Part shown: positions 42,624-52,259 of the stretch, piece by piece
Position numbering within the stretch: the first letter of the stretch is position 1
How the letters are laid out: each line of letters opens with the position of its first letter
From: Trichococcus pasteurii
GTDB taxonomy: Bacteria > Bacillota > Bacilli > Lactobacillales > Aerococcaceae
NCBI RefSeq assembly: GCF_900112935.1
Contig: NZ_FONM01000001.1
Span: forward strand, 424,008-488,007
Length of the DNA stretch: 64,000 nucleotides
Direction of reading: 5' to 3'
Notes under the pieces: model-generated
The model's input: the letters and a program-made list of their open reading frames with translations, nothing else
Database searches by the model: none
What the model was told of the DNA's origin: nothing
Made by a program: the position numbers and the translations under genes

Positions 42624-44258
42624 TTAAGCTTGTTCTTTATAAAGTGCGTTGATTCTTGCTTGCACATCTTTATCTGCCAAGAAGTCTTCGTAGGTTGTTT
42701 CCATTCTGTCAACAACGCCGTTTGGAGTCAATTCGATGATACGGTTCGCAGTAGTGTTGATGAACTCGTAATCGTGTGAAGTGAACAACAATGCGCCTTT
42801 GAAGGCGATCATGCCGTCATTCAATGCTGTGATGGATTCAAGATCCAAGTGGTTCGTCGGGTCATCCAGCACCAGGACGTTTGCTTTGGAAAGCATCATT
42901 TTCGATAGGATGATACGTACTTTTTCTCCCCCGGATAGGACAGAGACTTTCTTCATGACGTCTTCACCTGAGAACAGCATGCGGCCCAAGAAGCTGCGCA
43001 AGAAGGTATTGTCGTCTTCTTCTTTGCCTGCGAATTGGCGCAACCATTCCAAAATGGTGATGTCGGCAACCGGGAATTCGTTCGTGTGGTCCTTCGGCAA
43101 GTAGCTTTGGGAAGTTGTGACGCCCCATTTGAAAGTACCGCCATCAGCTTCCATTTCACCCATCAGAATCTTGAAGAGGGTGGAAGTAGCAATATCTTTG
43201 CGGCTTGTGAATGCCACTTTGTCGCCTTTGTTCAACGCAAAGCTGATGTTGTCCAAAATTTTGACGCCATCGATTGTTTTGGAGATGTTCGAAACCATCA
43301 ATAAGTCATTTCCGATTTCGCGTTCCGGAGTGAAGCCGACGAAAGGATATTTACGGGATGATGGTTGAATATCATCCAAGGTGATTTTATCCAACGTCTT
43401 TTTACGGGATGTTGCTTGTTTGGATTTCGATGCATTTGCACTGAATCGCGCAATGAAGTCCTGCAATTCCTTGATCTGCTCTTCTTTTTTCGCATTGGAA
43501 TCAGCGGCCAATTTAGCAGCCAACTGACTGGATTGCATCCAGAAGTCGTAGTTTCCGACATACAGTTTGATTTTTCCGAAGTCAACGTCACACATATGCG
43601 TACAAACCGTATTCAGGAAGTGACGGTCATGAGAAACAACGATGACGGTATTAGGGAAGTTGATCAGGAACTCGGATAACCATTCGATTGACTCTTTGTC
43701 CAAACCGTTTGTCGGCTCGTCCAACAGCAATACGTCCGGTTTGCCGAATAAGGCTTGCGCCAGCAAAACTTTAACTTTTTGCGGCTCCAAAAGGTCACTC
43801 ATCTGCTTGTAGTGCAATTCTTCACCGATTCCTAAACCTTGCAACAGACTTGCAGCATCGGATTCGGCTTCCCATCCATCCAATTCAGCAAATTCGCCTT
43901 CAAGTTCGCCGGCTCTGATGCCGTCTTCTTCAGTGAAATCAGTTTTTGCATAGATGGCGTTTTTCTCGGCCATGATTTCATAAAGGCGTTTATGCCCCAT
44001 GATTACAGTGTCCAATACTTGATGTTCTTCGAAACCATAGTGGTTCTGGTTCAGTACAGCTAGACGTTCATTTGGATCTAAAATGATATCGCCGGTTGTG
44101 GGCTGGATGACACCTGATAAAATCTTCAAGAAAGTAGATTTTCCAGCTCCGTTTGCACCGATGACGCCATAGCAGTTACCAGGAGTGAACTTTAGGTTAA
44201 CATTGTCAAACAACTTGCGATCGGAAAATTGTAGGCTGACATTTGATACGGTAATCAT
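42624..44258 (-). CDS. ABC-F family ATPase (YkpA/YbiT type)
   Basis: A 544-residue soluble protein with two ABC domains and no membrane part. Domain 1 has Walker A IGANGAGKST and Walker B LLLDEPTNGLD; its signature is LLEPQKVKV in place of LSGGQ. A charged linker lies near residues 240-300. In domain 2 the signature is LSGGEKVRI with Walker B VLVLDDPTNHLD, while the Walker A region reads RKDIATSTLF, a degenerate form seen in the YkpA/YbiT branch. ABC-F proteins act on ribosomes in translation. Classic drug-target protection is not indicated. It is a single gene. Confidence 0.86.
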   Translation of the reverse strand: MITVSNVSLQFSDRKLFDNVNLKFTPGNCYGVIGANGAGKSTFLKILSGVIQPTTGDIILDPNERLAVLNQNHYGFEEHQVLDTVIMGHKRLYEIMAEKNAIYAKTDFTEEDGIRAGELEGEFAELDGWEAESDAASLLQGLGIGEELHYKQMSDLLEPQKVKVLLAQALFGKPDVLLLDEPTNGLDKESIEWLSEFLINFPNTVIVVSHDRHFLNTVCTHMCDVDFGKIKLYVGNYDFWMQSSQLAAKLAADSNAKKEEQIKELQDFIARFSANASKSKQATSRKKTLDKITLDDIQPSSRKYPFVGFTPEREIGNDLLMVSNISKTIDGVKILDNISFALNKGDKVAFTSRKDIATSTLFKILMGEMEADGGTFKWGVTTSQSYLPKDHTNEFPVADITILEWLRQFAGKEEDDNTFLRSFLGRMLFSGEDVMKKVSVLSGGEKVRIILSKMMLSKANVLVLDDPTNHLDLESITALNDGMIAFKGALLFTSHDYEFINTTANRIIELTPNGVVDRMETTYEDFLADKDVQARINALYKEQA

Positions 44259-44557
44259 TTTTTTACATTCCTCAATTCTTGTTTATAGTCAATTAATTCT
44301 AGCATATTCCTGAAAAAATAAAAGGATTTTAACACGGTGTTTACAAAAAACGAGTGAGATTGTGTCTTTGTTGGCAATCGTTTGTTGCAGATTGTTGTAA
44401 TGTTGCCATTAATTTTGGATGACAGTCATAGATTACCGGACAGTTGACAAAATGAGAAATTGGTAAGTTTTTCTGGGTTAGCGCTCCCAATTATAGTAAC
44501 AGGGGAAACGCCATGATAGAATGAACAAAATTGAAACAGAAAGTTGGCTGGTACTTA

Positions 44558-45904
44558 ATGGATAAGAAATTATCGAATAAAGAATATATATACATCGGCT
44601 CCATGTTGTTCGGCTTATTTTTCGGTGCCGGCAATCTGATTTTCCCGGTCCATATGGGGCAATTGGCTGGGCAAAATTTGTTGCCGGCAATATTAGGGTT
44701 TATCGTGACGGCAGTGGGGTTGCCGTTTCTGGGCATCGTGGCGATGGGGCTGTCCGGTAAAGAAAGCCTGCTGGAAATGGCGAGCAAGGTCCATCCGAAA
44801 TACGGCGTTTTCTTCACAGCGGCACTCTACCTTACGATCGGGCCATTCTTTGCGACGCCGCGTACCGCGACCGTCTCGTTCGAGGCAGCCTTTGCGCCTT
44901 ATTTGGATCCTTCAATGACAAAAATGACGCTGTTCCTGTTCTCGTTGCTTTTCTTCGCAGCGGTCTTATGGTTCTCCCTGAAGCCATCGGAAATATTGAA
45001 ATGGGTAGGCAAGGTTCTGAATCCGATCTTCCTCGTTTTTCTTTCGATCCTGATCCTCTTCGGATTTTTCGCGCCGATGGGTACTGCGAGTGAAATACCA
45101 GTGGATGCGAGCTATCAGACAGGCGCATTCTTCAAAGGCTTTTTGGAAGGGTACAACACGATGGATGCATTGGCTTCCTTGGCTTTCGGCATCATCGTTG
45201 TGACGACGATCCAAGGATTGGGCGTCACAAAGACAACGACCATCGCCAAAGACACGATAAAATCCGGAACGATCAGCATGTTGTTGATGGCTGTCATTTA
45301 CGGTTCGCTGGTTTACTTGGGCGCAACGAGCCGCGGCATCTTTGAAATCAGCGACAACGGCGGCATCGCCTTGGCGCAAATCTCGAACGAGTACTTCGGC
45401 ATCTTCGGAGCTGTCCTGTTTGCGGTCATCATCACCGTTGCCTGTCTGAAAACAGCAATCGGGTTGATAACGGCCATCAGCGAAACATTCGTCCACATGT
45501 TTCCGGGCTCATTGGACTACAAAAAGTACGTCTATCTGTTTACCGCCATTTCCTTCGGTTTGGCGAATCTGGGCTTGAGTCAGATCATCGCGTTCTCGAT
45601 CCCAGTGTTGATGTTCCTTTACCCATTGTCGATCACTTTGATATTGCTGTCGATCATGAGCAGCCAGTTCAATGACCGGACGATTGTCTACCAGATGACG
45701 ACCTTGTTCACCTTGCCATTCGCAACCGTGGATTTCCTGAAAGCTTTGCCGCAAGGAATCAAGGATGCTGTCGGCCTGAACGGTGTCATCGCCTGGACCG
45801 ATTCAGCGATCCCTTTATCCGACATCGGAATGGGTTGGCTGATTCCGTCGCTGATCGGTTTTGCAATCGGCTTGGCGGTTTCAAAATACAATAAATTAGC
45901 CTAA
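44558..45904 (+). CDS. brnQ: Branched-chain amino acid transport carrier BrnQ
   Basis: A 448-residue permease with about twelve membrane segments. The N-terminus SNKEYIYIGSMLFGLFFGAGNLIFPV and GPFFATPRTATVSFE are strong LIVCS family signatures. It imports leucine, isoleucine and valine with Na+ or H+. ATG 44558 gives the usual start by family pattern but has only a weak ribosome site; a TTG at 44531 is in frame. A TAGAAT at 44517-44522 may be the -10 box, giving a very short leader. It is monocistronic. Confidence 0.93.
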   Translation: MDKKLSNKEYIYIGSMLFGLFFGAGNLIFPVHMGQLAGQNLLPAILGFIVTAVGLPFLGIVAMGLSGKESLLEMASKVHPKYGVFFTAALYLTIGPFFATPRTATVSFEAAFAPYLDPSMTKMTLFLFSLLFFAAVLWFSLKPSEILKWVGKVLNPIFLVFLSILILFGFFAPMGTASEIPVDASYQTGAFFKGFLEGYNTMDALASLAFGIIVVTTIQGLGVTKTTTIAKDTIKSGTISMLLMAVIYGSLVYLGATSRGIFEISDNGGIALAQISNEYFGIFGAVLFAVIITVACLKTAIGLITAISETFVHMFPGSLDYKKYVYLFTAISFGLANLGLSQIIAFSIPVLMFLYPLSITLILLSIMSSQFNDRTIVYQMTTLFTLPFATVDFLKALPQGIKDAVGLNGVIAWTDSAIPLSDIGMGWLIPSLIGFAIGLAVSKYNKLA

Positions 45905-45905
45905 G

Positions 45906-45968
45906 AACGGCAACAAAAGAAGAAGGTCAGGAGCACGCAACTCTTGGCCTTCTTCTTTTGTTGCCGTT
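45906..45968. terminator. Very long perfect hairpin between brnQ and ppk
   Basis: A 21-bp perfect stem joins 45906-45926 to 45948-45968, with a 21-base loop. It lies between the brnQ stop and the ppk stop, overlapping the last two bases of ppk, and probably ends both convergent transcripts. Confidence 0.75.
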
Positions 45969-48108
45969 ATTTCTTGAACCTGCGTTGGATTTTTTTCAAC
46001 CAGGAATCTTTTTCAGAGAGTGTCGGGATTTCTTTTTCCTTGTTCGCCAACTCCATGAAATATTTTTGTGCATCCACCTTGGGATTATCGTTCCGGACAT
46101 AGCGATAGGTCCCGTCCGGATGCAGTTCGCGTGCTTTTGTATTGTCTGCCAGGTAGACATCCATCAGCGAAAGGATTTCTTTCTTGATGGCTTTGTCCAG
46201 AATCGGAAATTCTATCTCGACGCGTTTGATCATGTTGCGGGTCATCATGTCCGCGGAAGACAGGAAAAGATTTTCATCACCGTTATGATGGAAATAGTAG
46301 ACTCGGCTATGCTCCAGGAAGCGGCCGACGATGCTGCGGACATGGATGTTTTCGCTCACGCCGGGTACTTGGGGCTTCAGGCCACAGATGCCGCGGATGA
46401 TCAGATCCACCCGGACGCCGGCTTGACTGGCTTCGTACAGTTTCATGATGACGCGCTTGTCGGTCAAGGAGTTCATTTTTGCGATGATATGCCCGTTCCC
46501 GAATTGTTTATGCGAGGCGATTTCATCGTCGATGTATTCAATGAACGAATCACGGATTTCGAAAGGCGAAACATGCAAGTGATTGTACTCCGGTTGGTCA
46601 GAATAGCCGCTCAAGTAGTTGAAGAAGTTTGTGGCATCCTCTCCGATTTCCTTGTTTGCGGTGAAGATGGCCATGTCCGTATAAAGTCTGGCGGTCTTAT
46701 CGTTGTAATTGCCGGTAGCCAAATGGACATAACGGATGATACTGTTATTTTGTTTTTTTACGACCATCGTGATTTTGCTGTGGGTCTTCAAATGGGTCAT
46801 CCCGTAAAGGACATGGGCACCGGCTTCTTCCAATTCTTTCGCCCATTGCACATTGTTCTCTTCGTCGAAACGGGCTTTCAGCTCGACAAGCACAGTGACT
46901 TGTTTGCCGGATTCGGCTGCAGTCTTCAAACCTTCGATGATCGGTGAATCTTTGCTGACCCGGTAAAGGGTCTGTTTGATGGCGATCGTATCTTCATCCT
47001 CAGCGGCGCTCTTGATGAAATCGACGACCGGATCGAACGAGTCATAGGGATGATGCAGGAAGACATCCTGATTTTCAACCACATCAAAGATGTTTTTTCC
47101 GGACAGATCACTTGGTATGACCGGTGAGAAGCTAGGGTATACGTCATCCGGCGAAGCAACCGCCAGATGACGGGTCAAATTGCTGAGAAAAGTAAGATCC
47201 AACGGGCCATCGATCATATAGACATCGCGATCCTCGAGATCCAATTCGGTCTGCAAAAAGCGCACGTCTCCCTGCAGGGTTTCGATCGTATCGCGTGTGT
47301 CGACTTCAAGGCGGACAGCCATACCATTTTTGCGCTTCTTAAGGTAATCCTGGATGACCACAAGCAGATCATCCGCTCCATCCTCATGCAATTCCAAATC
47401 CGCATTGCGGGTGATCCGGCAACTGAAGCTGTTCGTGACAGTGAAACCTTTGAATAAGGTATGGATGAAATGGCGCACAACATCCTCCAACAGTACGATG
47501 CCGATGTCGTTTTTGTCCTCATCCAACAAAATGAACCGTTGCAACGGAGCTGGAACAGGCACAATCGCAACCCGGGTCGTATCCTTCTTTTCCAAATTGA
47601 CAAAAATGTGGATCAATTTGTTGTTCAAGTTAGGGAAGGGCCGATATGCATCGATCCCGAGAGGCGTCAATGCGGGGAAAATCTGCTCGTCGAAGGTTTC
47701 TTCTATAACAGCCAGTTCGCTTTCGGAAAGATCGCTGATTTTTTTTATGCGGATATTCTTTTCGGCCAATTTATTCAGAAGTTCATAATAGTACTTGTAT
47801 TGCACAGCGATATTCTCGCTGTTTTTCTTGGAGATGGCAGACAACTGTTCAATGGGGCTCATATCGGTTTTGCTGTCCGTGATATGATAGCCGAGTTTGA
47901 ACTGGTCCTGTAACCCGGCAACCCGAACCATGTAGAATTCATCAAGATTGGAACTTGCTATGGATAAAAAGTTCAGCTGTTCAAGCAAAGGGTTCTGAGG
48001 ATCTTTCGCTTCCTCGAGGACACGCTTGTTGAAGTCCAGCCAACTCAACTCTCGATTGAAATAATAATCTGCATGAGCAAGATTGGGTTTACTATCTGAT
48101 TCCATCAT
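45967..48108 (-). CDS. ppk: Polyphosphate kinase
   Basis: A 713-residue PPK1 enzyme that makes polyphosphate from ATP. The N-terminal YFNRELSWLDFNKRVLEEA, SSNLDEFYMVRVAG and the catalytic histidine stretch THLKTHSKITMVV, with RYVHLATGNYNDKTA and the second phospholipase D-like motif near ENLFLSSADMMTRN, define the family. ATG 48108 follows CGGATG; an ATG at 48117 and one at 48105 are alternatives. It lies about 50 bases downstream of ppx, forming a ppx-ppk operon. Confidence 0.94.
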   Translation of the reverse strand: MMESDSKPNLAHADYYFNRELSWLDFNKRVLEEAKDPQNPLLEQLNFLSIASSNLDEFYMVRVAGLQDQFKLGYHITDSKTDMSPIEQLSAISKKNSENIAVQYKYYYELLNKLAEKNIRIKKISDLSESELAVIEETFDEQIFPALTPLGIDAYRPFPNLNNKLIHIFVNLEKKDTTRVAIVPVPAPLQRFILLDEDKNDIGIVLLEDVVRHFIHTLFKGFTVTNSFSCRITRNADLELHEDGADDLLVVIQDYLKKRKNGMAVRLEVDTRDTIETLQGDVRFLQTELDLEDRDVYMIDGPLDLTFLSNLTRHLAVASPDDVYPSFSPVIPSDLSGKNIFDVVENQDVFLHHPYDSFDPVVDFIKSAAEDEDTIAIKQTLYRVSKDSPIIEGLKTAAESGKQVTVLVELKARFDEENNVQWAKELEEAGAHVLYGMTHLKTHSKITMVVKKQNNSIIRYVHLATGNYNDKTARLYTDMAIFTANKEIGEDATNFFNYLSGYSDQPEYNHLHVSPFEIRDSFIEYIDDEIASHKQFGNGHIIAKMNSLTDKRVIMKLYEASQAGVRVDLIIRGICGLKPQVPGVSENIHVRSIVGRFLEHSRVYYFHHNGDENLFLSSADMMTRNMIKRVEIEFPILDKAIKKEILSLMDVYLADNTKARELHPDGTYRYVRNDNPKVDAQKYFMELANKEKEIPTLSEKDSWLKKIQRRFKK

Positions 48109-48159
48109 ATGACACATCCGTTCATTCGATTTATAAGCTTTATTTATAGCACATATTTG

Positions 48160-49698
48160 TTAAATTTCTGTAAATATAATGTTAAGTTTACCGCTCAGCA
48201 AACGCTCGATATGTTTGCGTTGGCGCTCGGCACGATACTCTTCGGCAAGAATGTCACCTTTATAATATAGCACCAGGTTGTGACCATTTTTTGTCTTATT
48301 GATTTTGATGTCTTGGATGACTTCCATATGGGAGTCGTTGATGGCGTCAGCAAACTTGATGATGCCGCCCAGTGATTGCAGTTGATCGATCTGAGTCACA
48401 GTGTACCAATCCGTAAAGCCCAACAGGTACTGGTTGACGAGCGACCGGTTTTTGAAGCTGGCCAATAAAGCGATGCTTACCCGTTCCTTGTGGCTGATAC
48501 CATCCAAGTCGCTGTTGGAGATGATGTAGAAAGTATGCTGCGAACTGGCGCCTGTCTCGACGAATTGCCCAAGGTAATAAAGGTAGCTTCCGAAATGCAA
48601 AAGTTTCTCCATTTCCGGGTTCTTTTCAAAAATCCCCAATCTGCACAATTCCTCATACAGCATATCGACCAACTTCACCCTTTGTTGCGCGACATGCGCC
48701 AGCGTGTGGTAGCTGGCGGCGATCCTGCTGACCGATTGAGCCGCTATGTTGAAAACGCTGAAGGCTTTGTTTTCGTACTTGTTGTTTAGATATTCCATCA
48801 CGATGCCTTCGCGCAAGCCTTTATTGCTGAACAAAAACACAGGGGCCTTCACCTCATCGAAGAGGGTATTGAACACCACGTTCGCCGGTATGATCAAATC
48901 GGTGCGGTCTCGGCTCAGCCCATCGAGGTTCTGCAGCTGCGGGATGCTCAATGACTGGAACAAATCCAATGTCCGTTGGAGGTCGTTTTTGTACATGCGG
49001 TACCCATGCACGCCCGCTAACCGATAATTGACTTGGCGTTGGTGGACATTCGCGATGCTGCGGGCAGAACCGCCCATGGCTACGATCGGCACTTGTTTCT
49101 TGCTGAGCCATTTGATTGATTTGAACTGATCCTTCACAAATTCCTGCATCTTCTTAATCGCTTTCGGGTCATTGTGTTCTTTGCCGTCAAAGAACATCTG
49201 CTTCAAAGTCACGACCCCAAACGGGAAACTATGGTATTGCTGGAGCTCTTTGTTCTCATAGTAAGTGACTTCCGTGCTGCCGCCGCCGATGTCGATCGTG
49301 ATGCCGCTAGGAAATTGGGTCGTATGCAGAACGGCATAATTCCCATAAAAGGCTTCTTTTTCTTCCGGCAACAACAGCATTTCGATGCCGGTTTTCTTGC
49401 GTACTTGCGCGATGATGTCATCGCGGTTGGTGGACTGGCGGATAGCGGCTGTCGCTACCGGCATCAGAACGCTGACTTGATACTGGTCAGCGACAGATTT
49501 GAAACTTTTCAGGACTTTGATGAGTACGTCAATCCCTGTTTGGGACATCTTTTTCTTTTTGTCCAAATATTGAAACAGGCGTGCGGGGGTCTTGATATTC
49601 TGGACTTGAAACATCGTGAAGTGTTCATCGATTTCAAAGATGACCAAACGGATCGTGTTGGATCCGATATCGATTAAACCTATTCTCTCTAGTAACAT
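48160..49698 (-). CDS. ppx: Exopolyphosphatase / guanosine pentaphosphatase
   Basis: A 512-residue protein of the ASKHA-fold Ppx/GppA family. GLIDIGSNTIRLVIFEI is the N-terminal phosphate loop, ITIDIGGGSTEVTYYE the second, and the C-terminal half carries an HD-like helical domain. It degrades polyphosphate or pppGpp from the chain end, opposing PPK. ATG 49698 has GAAGGAGAC upstream; the longer frame to 49740 has none. It is the first gene of the ppx-ppk pair. Confidence 0.9.
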   Translation of the reverse strand: MLLERIGLIDIGSNTIRLVIFEIDEHFTMFQVQNIKTPARLFQYLDKKKKMSQTGIDVLIKVLKSFKSVADQYQVSVLMPVATAAIRQSTNRDDIIAQVRKKTGIEMLLLPEEKEAFYGNYAVLHTTQFPSGITIDIGGGSTEVTYYENKELQQYHSFPFGVVTLKQMFFDGKEHNDPKAIKKMQEFVKDQFKSIKWLSKKQVPIVAMGGSARSIANVHQRQVNYRLAGVHGYRMYKNDLQRTLDLFQSLSIPQLQNLDGLSRDRTDLIIPANVVFNTLFDEVKAPVFLFSNKGLREGIVMEYLNNKYENKAFSVFNIAAQSVSRIAASYHTLAHVAQQRVKLVDMLYEELCRLGIFEKNPEMEKLLHFGSYLYYLGQFVETGASSQHTFYIISNSDLDGISHKERVSIALLASFKNRSLVNQYLLGFTDWYTVTQIDQLQSLGGIIKFADAINDSHMEVIQDIKINKTKNGHNLVLYYKGDILAEEYRAERQRKHIERLLSGKLNIIFTEI

Positions 49699-49842
49699 GA
49701 ATGTCTCCTTCTGAATCCCGGATCGTCCAAGATTCCTCACTTTCCATTTTACTGGAATTCGGCAAATTTGTCATAAAATTATCTTTTTCTGATGCCGGTT
49801 TTAGATAACCAAAACAGAGTTCTGTTACAGAGAGGAAACTTA

Positions 49843-49859
49843 TGTTACGGATAAGTTAC
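49843..49859 (+). promoter_or_regulatory. WalR-like direct repeat upstream of the 3D-domain gene
   Basis: TGTTAC, five bases, AGTTAC fits the WalR (YycF) pattern of two TGTWAH hexamers five bases apart with one mismatch. A TATAAT lies downstream at 49953-49958. Confidence 0.4.
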
Positions 49860-49998
49860 AAAACAGCGCATTAAAAGGCGGAATATGACTTGAACGAATC
49901 ATTTGATACGTAACAGTAAAAGGAATGCAACCCTTCGTTAAGGGAATTTCGATATAATAAAGGAGCATTTTCCAACGAGAAAAGAGAGGCGTGAGATT

Positions 49999-51198
49999 TT
50001 GAATCATAAAAAGCGTATAGGGAAACTGATGTTGGCCGGCTTGGCAGCAAGTCTGACCCTTTCCATTACACAAGTTCAAGGTTCCACCTTAGATACTTTA
50101 ACCCAAGAAGAAAAACAGACGGAAGCTCAAATCGCTTCTGTGGAAGTGACAATCGGTGAAACATTAGCGTCAATCAACCTGAAACAAATGGGGATCGATG
50201 ACCTGAAGGCGCAGATTACTGCTGCAGAAGAGAGCCAAATCGAGACAAGAGCAGCTATCGAAGCGCAAAAAGAAGTGATCGCTTCGCGGAAAGAACAACT
50301 GAAAACACGGCTCGTTGCCTTGCAGACTTCGGATGCAACGACGAACCAAATTTTGATGTTGCTGGATTCCGAAAATTTTGCCGATTTCATCAGCAGAGCG
50401 TATGTAGTCGGCCAATTGCAGGCTGCCGACAATGAACAGATTGAAACTGCCATTTCGGAAGAGGAGAAACTGACAGCATTGGAAGAGCAATTGGCTGAGG
50501 AAATCCAGACAGTCAAGGCTGCTGAAAGCCGTCTGAAATCCGAGTCCACTGCATTGGCGGCAGAGTTGACTAGTCTGAAGGGCATTCTGTCCGACAATCA
50601 AACAGTGTTGTCGCAAGTGAAGACCGAGTACGCGGATGAAGCTGCCCGTCTGGCTGCCGAAGAGGCTCAAGCCAAAGCTGATGCCGCTGCAGCCGCAGCA
50701 AAAGCAGCGGAAGAGCAACAAATTGCGGAGTCGAGCAGTGCCGTTGCCGAATCTGCATCGTCTACAGCGTCAGCGTCCGTGCAAGAGAGCGCAGTCGCAT
50801 CATCCGCAACAGCACCTGTAAGCCAAATCACCGACAGTTCGGTTGCATCAGTTGAAACCGCGCCTGCCGTGACCATTACTACTCCGGCTGTGACGGAAAC
50901 ACCGGCTGCGCAGGGCAAAACATTGGTCGTGTCGGCAACAGCCTATTCGCGCCACGAAGCGGGCCTATCCAACTTTACCGCTACAGGCATCGACTTGTCG
51001 GTCAATCCGATGGTCATTGCAGTTGATCCTTCCGTGATTCCATTAGGAAGCCTGGTCAGTGTACCGGGCTACGGCATCGCGATTGCCGGCGATACAGGTG
51101 GAGCGATCGTAGGGAACAAAATCGACTTGCACATGGAAGACCTGAACGCCGCACTTTCTTTCGGCAGACAGACTTTGACGATCACCATCCTGCAATAA
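49999..51198 (+). CDS. Secreted coiled-coil protein with C-terminal 3D domain
   Basis: A 399-residue exported protein. Residues 1-28 are a signal peptide. Residues 30-235 form a coiled-coil like the N-terminal part of PcsB-type wall hydrolase regulators, followed by an Ala/Ser-rich linker to about 305. The C-terminal 3D domain, with ATGIDLSVNPMVIAVDPSVIPLGS, GDTGGAIVGNKIDLHM and the conserved Asp residues, resembles lytic transglycosylases of the MltA/YabE/YocH type. It should act on peptidoglycan. The start is TTG 49999 behind AGAGGCG. A possible WalR site upstream fits a wall-maintenance gene. Confidence 0.83.
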   Translation: MNHKKRIGKLMLAGLAASLTLSITQVQGSTLDTLTQEEKQTEAQIASVEVTIGETLASINLKQMGIDDLKAQITAAEESQIETRAAIEAQKEVIASRKEQLKTRLVALQTSDATTNQILMLLDSENFADFISRAYVVGQLQAADNEQIETAISEEEKLTALEEQLAEEIQTVKAAESRLKSESTALAAELTSLKGILSDNQTVLSQVKTEYADEAARLAAEEAQAKADAAAAAAKAAEEQQIAESSSAVAESASSTASASVQESAVASSATAPVSQITDSSVASVETAPAVTITTPAVTETPAAQGKTLVVSATAYSRHEAGLSNFTATGIDLSVNPMVIAVDPSVIPLGSLVSVPGYGIAIAGDTGGAIVGNKIDLHMEDLNAALSFGRQTLTITILQ

Positions 51199-51203
51199 AA
51201 ATA

Positions 51204-51254
51204 AAGAATCGGGCTATCTCACGAAAAAATTGAGACAGCCCGATTCTTTTTAAT
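51204..51254 (+). terminator. Intrinsic terminator after the 3D-domain gene
   Basis: AAGAATCGGGCT(A)TCTCA and TGAGACAGCCCGATTCTT arms with a single mismatch, then T-rich sequence. Confidence 0.85.
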
Positions 51255-51277
51255 TTTGATTGGTCAGCGAGGCTCCA

Positions 51278-51416
51278 ACCCCCTCAACTCCGATGAAGCG
51301 AAGCTTGGCCGGATTTGAGGGGGTGGAATGGCTGCTTCTCCGGCGAGCCTCCCTTCGTCGGAGGTCGCATCACGGTCGTCTTTTAGCTCCGGCCAAGCAA
51401 AGGCTCCCCGGAGCTA
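51278..51416. repeat. Cluster of GC-rich CTCCGG palindromes (site 4 of 4)
   Basis: Units at 51278-51325 (ACCCCCTCAA with TTGAGGGGGT around CTCCGATGAAG...GCCGGA), 51337-51364, and 51384-51416 (TAGCTCCGG with CCGGAGCTA). The inner GAA/CAA...GGCT spacing matches the other three clusters. It lies between convergent terminators. Confidence 0.72.
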
Positions 51417-51473
51417 CGATCCGTTCACGCATGCTTCTCCTGCCAAGCGATTCTCGTTTTCCACATTTCACAA

Positions 51474-51518
51474 AAAAACAAAGGTTACCCTCCAAAAAAA
51501 GGGCAACCTTTGTTTTTT
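51474..51518. terminator. Terminator of glnPQ (minus strand)
   Basis: AAAAACAAAGGTTACCCT and AGGGCAACCTTTGTTTTT arms (one mismatch) around the poly-A loop; T runs on both strands. Confidence 0.82.
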
Positions 51519-51524
51519 GTGCTA

Positions 51525-52259
51525 TTACAATACTTTGTTCAGGAAATCTTGCGTACGTGGGTGTTGCGGATTACCGAATACTTCAGCAGGAGTGCCTTCT
51601 TCGACGATATATCCGCCATCCATGAAGATGACGCGATGTCCGACTTCTCTTGCAAAGCCCATTTCATGCGTAACGACAACCATGGTCATCCCTTGTTTTG
51701 CCAATTTTTTCATGACTTCAAGCACGTCGCCGACCATTTCAGGGTCAAGCGCGGATGTCGGTTCATCGAAAAGCATGATTTCCGGATTCATTGCCAACGC
51801 GCGTGCGATCGCGACACGTTGCTTTTGACCGCCGGATAGAGAGCTTGGAAAAGCGTCGGCTTTTTCGGACAGGCCGACCGTTTCCAGCAATTCAAGTGCT
51901 TTTGCTTTTGCAGCTTCTTTGTTTTCACGTTTCAGTTCAACCGGGGCCAAAGTGATGTTGTCCATTACTGATAGGTGCGGAAAAAGATTGAAGTGTTGGA
52001 AAACCATCCCGATTTCTTCGCGGACTTTGTTGATGTCCGTCGTTTTTTCGGTAATGTCCTGACCATCGATCAGCACGTGGCCGTCGGTGACATCTTCAAG
52101 TTTGTTCAGACAGCGCAGTAGGGTACTTTTTCCGGAACCGGAAGGGCCGATGATGCAGACCACTTCGCCTTCAGCGACTTCAAGGTTGATCCCTTTCAAA
52201 ACCTCGTTGCTGCCGAAGCTTTTCTTCAGGTTCGTGACATTTATTTTTGCGTTAGCCAT
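51525..52259 (-). CDS. glnQ: Glutamine/polar amino acid ABC transporter ATPase
   Basis: A 244-residue ABC ATPase. Walker [11 protein letters not shown]-loop [14 protein letters not shown], signature [15 protein letters not shown] and Walker [21 protein letters not shown] match the polar amino acid uptake family (GlnQ/ArtP) very closely. It drives uptake through GlnP. Its start overlaps the glnP stop by 8 bases, so the pair is coupled. Confidence 0.92.
   Translation of the reverse strand: MANAKINVTNLKKSFGSNEVLKGINLEVAEGEVVCIIGPSGSGKSTLLRCLNKLEDVTDGHVLIDGQDITEKTTDINKVREEIGMVFQHFNLFPHLSVMDNITLAPVELKRENKEAAKAKALELLETVGLSEKADAFPSSLSGGQKQRVAIARALAMNPEIMLFDEPTSALDPEMVGDVLEVMKKLAKQGMTMVVVTHEMGFAREVGHRVIFMDGGYIVEEGTPAEVFGNPQHPRTQDFLNKVL

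Noticed and set aside
42624..44258. ABC-F drug resistance protein
   Set aside because: The degenerate second Walker A (DIATST) and the overall pattern fit the YkpA/YbiT housekeeping branch rather than known resistance ABC-F proteins.
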